DNA from: Gemmatimonadota bacterium
Lineage (GTDB): Bacteria > Gemmatimonadota > Gemmatimonadetes > Gemmatimonadales > GWC2-71-9
Assembly (NCBI GenBank): GCA_003221825.1
Contig: QHUE01000136.1
Span: 1-28,726, forward strand
Reading direction: 5' to 3'
Length of the DNA: 28,726 nucleotides
Below, one piece after another: positions 22,187-28,561 of this stretch. The position numbers and the translations under genes are program-made. A model generated the notes under the pieces. It ran no database searches and was not told the origin of the DNA. It saw nothing but the letters and a program-made list of their open reading frames with translations. The number at the start of each line of letters is the position of its first letter. Position 1 is the first letter of the stretch.

Positions 22187-23022
22187 GGTTCGGATACTGG
22201 TTACCGGTATTCGGCGGGTGGCTGCGCAACGTCGAGGACGAGCGCATGGAAGCGGAGTGGTCGTACGTGCGGAAGCTCGCGCGCGCGAGTGAGCGGGCCG
22301 GCTTCGACCTCACGCTCATCGCCGAGCTCAACCTCAACGACATCAAGGGACCGGACGCCCCGGCACTGGATGCATGGTCCACGGCCGCCGCACTGGCGGC
22401 CGTGACCGATCGGCTGGAGCTGATGGTGGCCGTGCGCCCGACGTTTCACCCGCCGGCGTTGCTCGCCAAACAGGCGGCGAACATCGATCACATCTCGGGC
22501 GGCCGGCTGTCGCTGAACGTGGTCTCGTCGTGGTGGGCCGAGGAAGCCAAAGCGTTGATCGCCCGGGCGTGCGACGGCTATCTCATGCACGGCGACCCCC
22601 CCGAGCGCGTGGGCGCAAAGATCGTGGACATGCAGGCACAGCGCGACACCAACGATCTCCCGCCGCTCGTCTACGGCGTGGCCGGCTACGTTGTGTGCCG
22701 TGCCACGGAAACGGCGGCGCGGCGCGAGGTGGAACGAATTACCGACGTCCGGCAGAATGCCGCTGGCTATGCGAACTACGAACAGTGGCTCGCCAACACG
22801 CAGCTCGAGCAGCGTGTGAGCCTCGAGGATTACTCCGTCTCCAATCGCGGGCTGAAGGCGGGACTCACGGGCACACCGGAACAGATTGCGGATCGGATTC
22901 GTGCGTTCGAGCAGGCGGGCGTCGATCTCTTGCTGCTGCAGTTCAGCCCTCAGCTCGAGGAGATGGAGCGCTTTGCCGAAGAGGTGATTCCGCTCGTCAC
23001 CGAGCCATCCACCGTGCAATGA
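22183..23022 (+). CDS. SsuD-like LLM flavin-dependent monooxygenase with an apparent internal deletion
   Basis: 279 residues. The start (MRFGYWLPVFGGWLRNVEDE), the core LMVAVRPTFHPPALLAKQAA, NIDHISGGRLSLNVVSSWW and the end DYSVSNRGLKAGLTGTPEQI, LLLLQFSPQLEEMERFAEEV are those of the luciferase-like SsuD/SfnG group, which use reduced FMN and O2 to cleave C-S bonds. Family members are about 345-380 residues. Here WWAEEAK runs straight into ALIARACDGYLMHGD, whereas relatives have roughly 70 residues between these motifs, so part of the TIM barrel is missing in frame. The protein may be inactive, or the assembly may have collapsed. Third gene of the operon; its end overlaps convergent hemG/Y by 26 bp. 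Confidence 0.82.
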   Translation: MRFGYWLPVFGGWLRNVEDERMEAEWSYVRKLARASERAGFDLTLIAELNLNDIKGPDAPALDAWSTAAALAAVTDRLELMVAVRPTFHPPALLAKQAANIDHISGGRLSLNVVSSWWAEEAKALIARACDGYLMHGDPPERVGAKIVDMQAQRDTNDLPPLVYGVAGYVVCRATETAARREVERITDVRQNAAGYANYEQWLANTQLEQRVSLEDYSVSNRGLKAGLTGTPEQIADRIRAFEQAGVDLLLLQFSPQLEEMERFAEEVIPLVTEPSTVQ

Positions 23023-24094
23023 GGCGCCCCGCTTCGCGCCCGGAGCGCACGCAGGCCGACACCCCGGCGCCGTCATAGCCCGCGCCGGCGATCGCGATGG
23101 GCGGCAGCCGGGTCAGCCGGTGACGGACTTCACTGAGATGATCGCGATGCGGCGCGTGGTAGCGGGGCAGCCCGCGTGGCCAGTGGAACGCCCGAGACCA
23201 GAGCGGCTCGCCGCGAAGGCCTAAAATCGCGGCGAGCTGTGTATGCGCAGCGTTCGCAGGATCGCCATCTCCCGGCGCGAGAAATGCGCGCAGGAGCACG
23301 TGGCCGGCGGGGGCCCGGCCGGGAAATTTCGCCGACGCATAGGTGCACGCGCGCAGGTGTAGTGGCGCGTGATTAGGTAGGGGCGCAGCATGCTGCGCCC
23401 CTACGATGTTCGGATCCACCACAAACCCCGCCCCACTCATCGGCGAACCCAGCTGATCCGCCCGATACGCGAGCGACACGGTCACACTCGGCAGGTAGGT
23501 CACCTCGGCGAGGGCGCGCGCGTGCGTGACGCCAACGCTCTCGAGCAGCCGGCCCGCCGCGTAGGCGGGAAGCGCCAGCACGATCCCATCCGTCTCGTGC
23601 GTCGAGCCGCCGGTGATCGCGATTCGCCAGCGGTCGCCGGCTCGGGTCAGGCCGGCAACACCCTGCGTGAACTTCAGGACCCCGGCGAGCCGCTGGCTGA
23701 GCGCCACGACCGGCTGGCTCATTCCCGCGGCGAAGCTCCGGAATCCTGCCGCCACCTCCGCACTCTTCGCCTCGATGCCGAGCACTGCGGCAGCGCGGCC
23801 GTCCTCGACGGGAGTGAGCGCCGTACCCGTCCACAATGACGTCCCACGGGCGCGCTGATCCACCACCCGATCCCCGATCCCCAGCTCCGCCGCGAGCGCG
23901 GGAAGCTCGGCCTCGCCCGCCAGAAAGCCGTCGGGCCCGCCCTCGACGATGAATCCCTCCCGATGCTCCGTCACGATCACGCCGCCCGCCCGGCGCTCGC
24001 TCTCGAGCACGGTGACCTCGCAGCCCTCAGTCCGCACCAGCTCCCACGCCGCCGCCAAGCCAGCGATGCCGGCGCCGATGACCACGACCTTCAC
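22997..24094 (-). CDS. hemY: Protoporphyrinogen/coproporphyrinogen oxidase, HemG/HemY type, short form
   Basis: FAD enzyme oxidising a porphyrinogen to the porphyrin; with HemQ nearby the substrate is probably coproporphyrinogen III (CgoX role). N-terminal dinucleotide motif VVVIGAGIAGLAAAWEL, then GGVIVTEHREGFIVEGGPDG; C-terminal FAD motif IAIAGAGYDGAGVSACVRSG. I use GTG 24094 because it overlaps the hemH stop as GTGA; GTG 24100 adds two residues. At 365 residues it is about 90-100 shorter than usual, and the central substrate/membrane-binding region after SLWTGTALTPV is not recognisable. A 28-bp palindrome is translated within it as VGAQHAAPL (23377-23404), an insertion next to FVVDPN. Last gene of the heme/oxidase operon. 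Confidence 0.85.
   Translation of the reverse strand: MKVVVIGAGIAGLAAAWELVRTEGCEVTVLESERRAGGVIVTEHREGFIVEGGPDGFLAGEAELPALAAELGIGDRVVDQRARGTSLWTGTALTPVEDGRAAAVLGIEAKSAEVAAGFRSFAAGMSQPVVALSQRLAGVLKFTQGVAGLTRAGDRWRIAITGGSTHETDGIVLALPAYAAGRLLESVGVTHARALAEVTYLPSVTVSLAYRADQLGSPMSGAGFVVDPNIVGAQHAAPLPNHAPLHLRACTYASAKFPGRAPAGHVLLRAFLAPGDGDPANAAHTQLAAILGLRGEPLWSRAFHWPRGLPRYHAPHRDHLSEVRHRLTRLPPIAIAGAGYDGAGVSACVRSGREAGRLIARWMAR
23377..23404. repeat. 28-bp perfect palindrome, copy 2, inside hemG/Y
   Basis: The same core as at 2406-2425 (gggcgcagcatgctgcgccc, here 23381-23400), flanked by gtag/ctac to give a perfect 28-bp palindrome. It lies in the hemG/Y reading frame without breaking it and reads VGAQHAAPL on the minus strand. 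Confidence 0.9.
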
Positions 24095-25005
24095 AGCCAC
24101 CCCCGGCCTGAAGCCGCCGTGCGCACGACATCGGCCACGGCGGCGACGAGACCAGGGTCCGCGTTGAGCGAGGCGGTCCGCTCGAGCTGGACGCCAAGTC
24201 GCCGGGCCAGCGCCTGATACTCGACGTCGATGTCATAGAGGATCTCGACGTGGTCGCAGACAAAACCGATGGGAACGAGCAATACCGCGTCGTGGCCCGT
24301 TTTCGCGAGCTCCGTGACAACCGCCGTCACGTCGGGCCCGAGCCAGGGCTCCGCCGTTGCTCCCGCACTCTGATACGCGAGACGCCAGTTCTTCAGGCGC
24401 GCGCGCTTCGCGGCCTCGCTCGCGCTGGCCTTGAGCTCCTCGGGATAGGGATCGGCGGATGCAAGAATGCGCTCCGGCAGGCTGTGCGCCGTGAACACGA
24501 CCTCGACGAGCGACGGCTTCGGGAAACGCTGCAACGCCTGCAGGATGCGGTCGGCAACGGCATCGAGGAACTGCGGCTGGCCCCACCAGGTGCGAACCAG
24601 CGAGACGTCCAGGCGTCCGTCGGCGGCCTGGAGCAGCTTCTTCTCGTACGCGCCGACCGACATGTTGGAGTAGTGCGGCGCCATCGCGACGCCGACGACG
24701 CGACGGAGGCCGGCCTGGGCGATCTCCGCGACGACATCGTGGATGTAGGGATGCCAGTGCCGCATGCCCACATAGACGCGGAACTGATCGCCGAGCACCC
24801 GGCCGATGCCTGCGGCCTGCGCACGCGTCAGCTCGAGGATCGGGGACCGTCCGCCGATGCGCGCGTAGCGCGCGCGTATGTCCTCGACCAGCTGCGGCTT
24901 GGTGGGCCGGCCGCCGCGGACGTCCATGAGGTAGGGCTCCACCTCGTGGATGTCGCCCGGCCCCCCGTATGCCATGACGAGCACGGCGACCTGCTCAGCC
25001 GCCAT
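24091..25005 (-). CDS. hemH: Ferrochelatase (HemH; probably coproporphyrin type)
   Basis: 304 residues from ATG 25005; an in-frame GTG at 25026 is the other option. It inserts Fe2+ into the porphyrin ring in the cytoplasm or at the membrane surface. Signatures: LVMAYGGPGDIHEVEPYLMD at the N-terminus, APHYSNMSVGAYE, the metal-ligand histidine H174 in FTAHSLPERI, and the conserved glutamate E254 in IGFVCDHVEILYDID. Presence of HemQ in the same operon suggests that the natural product is coproheme (CpfC role). It overlaps hemE by 11 bp and hemG/Y by 4 bp, so the four heme genes are translated as a tight set. Confidence 0.95.
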   Translation of the reverse strand: MAAEQVAVLVMAYGGPGDIHEVEPYLMDVRGGRPTKPQLVEDIRARYARIGGRSPILELTRAQAAGIGRVLGDQFRVYVGMRHWHPYIHDVVAEIAQAGLRRVVGVAMAPHYSNMSVGAYEKKLLQAADGRLDVSLVRTWWGQPQFLDAVADRILQALQRFPKPSLVEVVFTAHSLPERILASADPYPEELKASASEAAKRARLKNWRLAYQSAGATAEPWLGPDVTAVVTELAKTGHDAVLLVPIGFVCDHVEILYDIDVEYQALARRLGVQLERTASLNADPGLVAAVADVVRTAASGRGWL

Positions 25006-26005
25006 GTACGAGATCCACGACCGCACGCACGGCGGCCACGTCCGTCTCCGGGAGCACGCCGTGACCGAGGTTGAAGATGTGGCCGGGCCGTCGACCGGCG
25101 CGCGCCAGGATGTCCGAGACCTGACGGCTGCGCTCGGGTTCGGGAGCCAGCAGGGCGGCGGGCTCGAGATTGCCCTGGATCGCTCGATTCCCGATCCGGG
25201 ACCACGCCGCGTCGAGCGGCATGCGCCAGTCGATACTGATCACGTCGCCACCCGCGGCGGCAAAATCCTCGAGAAACGTGGCGGTGCCGGTACCGAAATG
25301 AATCAGCGGCACCTGTGATTTCCCGGCGAGCGACAACGCTTTCCGGCTGTGCGGCTGCACGTAGGTGCGATAGTCGTCGGGCGAGAGGCAGCCGACCCAG
25401 CTGTCGAACAGCTGCAACGCGTGCGCGCCGGCGCGCGCCTGCGCCGCCAGGAACGTGCCAACGACATCGGCGAGTTTGCTCAAGAGCAGGTGCCAGGCGT
25501 CTGGTGTCTGGTACATGAAGCGCTTGGTCTTGGTGAATGTCCGACTGGCTCCCCCCTCGATCGCGTAGCTCGCCAGCGTAAAGGGGGCACCGGCGAATCC
25601 GATGAGCGGCACGTCCACGGGCAGCGCGCGGCGCGCCAGCCGAATCGCGTCCAGGACATATCCGAGCTCCGCGTCGATGTCGAACGACGGAAGCCGTTCG
25701 ACATCGGCGGCGTCGCGGATGGGACGATCGAGGTGCGGTCCCTCTCCCGCCTGAAAGCCCAAGCCCAGCCGCAGCGGCTCGAACGGCAGCAGGATGTCGG
25801 CGAACACAATGGCGGCATCGACGCCCAGGCGCTCGACCGGCTGGAGCGTGACCTCGGCGGCGAGCTCGGGACTGTGACAGAGGTCGAGAATGGAATGGCG
25901 CTCACGGAGCTTGCGGTACTGCGGCATGTAGCGTCCCGCCTGCCGCATGAACCAGACTGGAGTGACGTCGGTGCGCTCCCGACGGCACGCTTCAAGAAAC
26001 CGCAG
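24995..26005 (-). CDS. hemE: Uroporphyrinogen decarboxylase
   Basis: Decarboxylates uroporphyrinogen III to coproporphyrinogen III. Signatures: VWFMRQAGRYMPQYRKLRER, VFADILLPFEPLRLGLGFQA, FAGAPFTLASYAIEGGAS, LFDSWVGCLSPDDY, HFGTGTATFLEDFA, and the end IFNLGHGVLPETDV. The first standard start, ATG 25948, lies inside the conserved FMRQAGRY motif and would remove part of the active-site loop. Coding sequence continues upstream as RFLEACRRERTDVTPVWF, beginning at CTG 26005 (ribosome-site-like GAGG 9 nt upstream); a stop precedes it in frame. I therefore infer a CTG start, giving 336 residues and a 14-bp overlap with the hemQ-Rieske gene. Confidence 0.93.
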   Translation of the reverse strand: MRFLEACRRERTDVTPVWFMRQAGRYMPQYRKLRERHSILDLCHSPELAAEVTLQPVERLGVDAAIVFADILLPFEPLRLGLGFQAGEGPHLDRPIRDAADVERLPSFDIDAELGYVLDAIRLARRALPVDVPLIGFAGAPFTLASYAIEGGASRTFTKTKRFMYQTPDAWHLLLSKLADVVGTFLAAQARAGAHALQLFDSWVGCLSPDDYRTYVQPHSRKALSLAGKSQVPLIHFGTGTATFLEDFAAAGGDVISIDWRMPLDAAWSRIGNRAIQGNLEPAALLAPEPERSRQVSDILARAGRRPGHIFNLGHGVLPETDVAAVRAVVDLVHGG

Positions 26006-27074
26006 GCTCCCGAGCCTCGTGAGCGATGAGAATGGTGTCGCCGTCCAGCTTCACCTGATAGGCCGCGACGGGATGCACGGGCGGGCCGCCGAGGACGCGG
26101 CCGGTCTCCAGCGAGAATACACCTTCGTGCCAGGGACAGGTCACGGCGCAGCGGGCGGCGTCCACCGTGCCTTCCGACAGGCTGGCACGGGCATGCGTGC
26201 AACGGTTGGCGATCGCGTAGATGGTGCCGTTCACGTTGAAGAGCGCGACGGCCTCGTTGGCGGCGTACACGCGTTTGGCACTGCCGGGAGGCAGCTCGGA
26301 CACCGATGCGACGGGCGTGAAGCCGTCGGTGCGCGTCGGGCGCCGCGCTACCGCTTCCGCCGCGCCCGCACCACCCAACGTGTCGAGCATATCCCAGAGC
26401 GACATCTGGACGCAGGTGAAAGTGGGGGTGTCACGCAGCGTGTACGACGATGCTTCGCTCTCTCGCAGCTCCATCACCAGATCGAGAAACTCACCGGGAT
26501 TGTCGCCCTCGAACGCGACGATGAACTCCTGGTCGTCGAGTCCATAGGAGTACGTCGTGTTCAGGCGAATGGTCGGGTATTTGCGGCCGATGCGGACGTG
26601 CTCATCCATCATGCGCTGGCGCTCCTGCTTCGGCAACGCGTACCACGCGCGGGTCTTGATGAACGGGTACACGAAGAGATACTTCGCCGCGCTCGGCTGG
26701 ATGACGAGGCGCTGCTCGTGCGCCTGATCGGGCGTAGCAGGGGCGGGGAACTCGTAGATCGACCGCCGCGTCATCGCCAGATAGCTGTAGGGAATCGCGA
26801 GATAGCCGCCGAGATCGGTGCGGTTGAGCGCGGTCTGCAGCTCGACCAGCGCGTCGAGGTCTTCCGACACCTGCCACAGCAGGAAGTCCGTGTCGCCGCG
26901 AATGCCGACGAGACCGTAGGGCCGGAGCAAGAGGCGCCCATGATAGCGCTCGAGGGTCTCGCCGAATTCGATCTTCGCCGTGGCTTGACGCTCGGCGGTC
27001 AGCCGTCGCCAGGCGGGATCCAGCTTATAGAAGGCGTACCGAACGACTTGCCGTTTTTCCGATCCAGCAGCCAT
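25992..27074 (-). CDS. hemQ: HemQ-type coproheme decarboxylase fused to a Rieske [2Fe-2S] domain
   Basis: 360 residues in two parts. Residues 1-235 are a chlorite-dismutase-fold HemQ/ChdC: YLAIPYSYLAMTRRSIYEF, WYALPKQERQRMMDEHVRIG with probable proximal His159, and YSYGLDDQEFIVAFEGD, then LRDTPTFTC. HemQ decarboxylates coproheme to heme b, the last step of the coproporphyrin-dependent pathway. After a 15-residue linker, residues 253-352 are a Rieske ferredoxin domain with both ligand pairs, C292-T-H294 and C313-P-W-H316. HemQ needs an oxidant and normally has no iron-sulfur partner, so the fusion suggests redox input or sensing. ATG 27074 lies 10 nt from the preceding gene. Confidence 0.92.
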   Translation of the reverse strand: MAAGSEKRQVVRYAFYKLDPAWRRLTAERQATAKIEFGETLERYHGRLLLRPYGLVGIRGDTDFLLWQVSEDLDALVELQTALNRTDLGGYLAIPYSYLAMTRRSIYEFPAPATPDQAHEQRLVIQPSAAKYLFVYPFIKTRAWYALPKQERQRMMDEHVRIGRKYPTIRLNTTYSYGLDDQEFIVAFEGDNPGEFLDLVMELRESEASSYTLRDTPTFTCVQMSLWDMLDTLGGAGAAEAVARRPTRTDGFTPVASVSELPPGSAKRVYAANEAVALFNVNGTIYAIANRCTHARASLSEGTVDAARCAVTCPWHEGVFSLETGRVLGGPPVHPVAAYQVKLDGDTILIAHEAREPAVS

Positions 27075-27084
27075 GCGCGGGAAT

Positions 27085-27228
27085 CTAACGAGGGTTCTTG
27101 CGCGCTGCTCTCAGGTCCCGCCGGTATGCATTGACCACGAGATAGGTCAGCCAGCTGAAAACCCCGAGGGGGAGCGCCACCAACACAAGCGAGCTCCAGA
27201 AATAAATCAGATCGATGTGTTGATTCAT
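27085..27228 (-). CDS. Tiny single-span membrane protein in the oxidase operon
   Basis: 47 residues, starting at ATG 27228, which overlaps the previous gene's TGA (ATGA). One membrane helix (LIYFWSSLVLVALPLGVFSW, continuing LTYLVV) is followed by a basic cytoplasmic tail (NAYRRDLRAARKNPR). Size, layout and position between ctaB and hemQ resemble CcmD-like or small oxidase-assembly peptides, but no sequence signature proves that. A frame extension upstream to 27321 is non-coding in style. Confidence 0.7.
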   Translation of the reverse strand: MNQHIDLIYFWSSLVLVALPLGVFSWLTYLVVNAYRRDLRAARKNPR

Positions 27229-27392
27229 CGGCCGATGAAGCGCCGCAGATGGCGCAGATAGTAGGTGAGCCCTGCGCCCAGCACCGCGAATCCCACGCCC
27301 AGCACCATCTGACCCCGCCACAACGACCAGAGGGCAAACCCGGCGCAGAACACGATGCCAGTCGTAATCAGCACGCGGTGAAACGGGATCAT
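27225..27392 (-). CDS. Small two-span membrane protein in the oxidase operon
   Basis: 55 residues from ATG 27392, overlapping the ctaB stop as ATGA. Two hydrophobic helices (VLITTGIVFCAGFALWSLW and MVLGVGFAVLGAGLTYYL) are joined by the short loop RGQ, and the end is basic (RHLRRFIGR), so both ends are probably cytoplasmic. No family is recognised; an accessory role in oxidase or heme delivery is inferred only from its place in the operon. Confidence 0.7.
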   Translation of the reverse strand: MIPFHRVLITTGIVFCAGFALWSLWRGQMVLGVGFAVLGAGLTYYLRHLRRFIGR

Positions 27393-28246
27393 GCCGCCAC
27401 CTTGTCCAGCACCATGAGCGTCAACAAGGCCGGCAAGTAGACAATCGAGACGAAGAACAAACGCCAAGCCCGCCCGGGTGTCGCTCCGATAAGCAGTCCG
27501 GTCCCGGCTGCGACGTACCCAATCCCCAGCACCAAGGCCCCCAAAAAGTACCACGCGCCCGTTACGCCGAGCAACGTGGGCAGCAGGCTGATGGGCAGCA
27601 AGGCCATAGCGTACAGCAATGCCATCCGGCCCGTGTCCCGACCATCATCGTCGGCGACGCTGAGCATGCGCAAGCCGCTGGCGCGATAGTCCTCCCGGTA
27701 CAACCAGGCGAGCGCCAGGAAATGCGGCAGCTGCCACAAGAACAGGATCCAGAACAGCGCGGCGACGGCGGCGCCGAGGCTGCCGCCCGCTGCGGTCCAG
27801 CCGCCGACGATCGGCAGCGCCCCGGGCACCGCGCCGACCAGCGTGTTCAGCGACGTCGTCCGCTTGAGCGGGGTGTAAAGCAGCACGTAGCTCGCGAACG
27901 TCAGCGCCGCGAGCGCCGCGGTCAGCAGGTTGACCGTCGCGCCCAGATACGCGACGCCGCCGGCGGTGATCGCCGAAGCGAACCAGATCGCGGCGCGCGG
28001 CGTGAGGCGCCCAGACGGCAGCGGCCGCCGCCGCGTCCGGGCCATGCGGGCATCGACGTCGCGCTCGCGAATCTGATTCCACGCATTCGTGCCGCCCGCG
28101 ACGAGCGCCGTCCCGATCAAGGTGTTCACCAGCAGCAGCACATCCACCCGGCCCTGCGCGCCGAGGTAGAACCCCGCGGCGGCGGTGAGGAGCACCAGCT
28201 GCGTGATACGCGGTTTGGTGAGCTCGAGCAGCGATCTGGCTAGAAT
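27389..28246 (-). CDS. ctaB: Protoheme IX farnesyltransferase (heme O synthase)
   Basis: UbiA-family prenyltransferase that adds a farnesyl group to heme b to make heme O for the oxidase. About nine membrane helices; Asp-rich substrate motif NQIRERDVDARMARTRRRPL, and second motif YREDYRASGLRMLSVADDDG. The protein should begin just before LLELTKPRITQLVLLTAAAG, but no ATG, GTG or TTG is near. An ATT (28244-28246) lies 5 nt after GGAG (28252-28255), and a CTG (28231) is a weaker choice. I use the ATT, giving 285 residues, the usual size, and a 7-bp overlap with the coxD-like gene. The far upstream start that keeps the frame open is antisense-like sequence over coxD. Confidence 0.93.
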   Translation of the reverse strand: MLARSLLELTKPRITQLVLLTAAAGFYLGAQGRVDVLLLVNTLIGTALVAGGTNAWNQIRERDVDARMARTRRRPLPSGRLTPRAAIWFASAITAGGVAYLGATVNLLTAALAALTFASYVLLYTPLKRTTSLNTLVGAVPGALPIVGGWTAAGGSLGAAVAALFWILFLWQLPHFLALAWLYREDYRASGLRMLSVADDDGRDTGRMALLYAMALLPISLLPTLLGVTGAWYFLGALVLGIGYVAAGTGLLIGATPGRAWRLFFVSIVYLPALLTLMVLDKVAA

Positions 28247-28527
28247 ACTTTCTCCATGATGACCACGGTCACGAGAATCGCCGCGAGCGGCAACGGGACG
28301 ATGAAGATCAGGCGCAGCCGCCAGCGCTCGAACTTGAGATGCATGAAGAACAGCGCGACGAGCATCGCCTTCCAGAATGCCAGAATGAGCAACAGGATCA
28401 GCTTCAGGTTGCGCGCCACCGGCAGCTCGAATGCCAGCAACACCTCGGCGATCGTCATCACGAACAGGTACAGCCAAATCAGCATGTAATTCGGCCGAAC
28501 GTGCGTCGTGGGAGAAGGCGTCGTCAT
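28240..28527 (-). CDS. Cytochrome c oxidase subunit IV (prokaryotic type)
   Basis: 95 residues from ATG 28527. Three hydrophobic helices (YMLIWLYLFVMTIAEVLLAF; KLILLLILAFWKAMLVALFF; LRLIFIVPLPLAAILVTVVI) with MHLKFERWR between the second and third are the signature of the small COX4/CtaF/CoxD subunit of caa3-type oxidases. It lies directly after the oxidase subunit III gene and before ctaB, as usual. Upstream is a 9-bp triplicated motif that repeats ribosome-site-like GAGG sequences. Confidence 0.9.
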   Translation of the reverse strand: MTTPSPTTHVRPNYMLIWLYLFVMTIAEVLLAFELPVARNLKLILLLILAFWKAMLVALFFMHLKFERWRLRLIFIVPLPLAAILVTVVIMEKVF

Positions 28528-28534
28528 AGAGCGC

Positions 28535-28561
28535 GGGGCCTCCGGGGCCTCGGGGGCCTCA
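28535..28561. repeat. Three tandem 9-bp repeats before the subunit IV gene
   Basis: Units ggggcctcc, ggggcctcg and ggggcctca (28535-28543, 28544-28552, 28553-28561) run from the oxidase subunit III stop to 8 bp before the subunit IV start. On the coding (minus) strand each unit supplies GAGG, so the array offers repeated ribosome-site-like sequence. Confidence 0.75.

Noticed and set aside
25947..27134. 395-codon plus-strand open frame
   Set aside because: Antisense to hemQ-Rieske, whose domains are clear.
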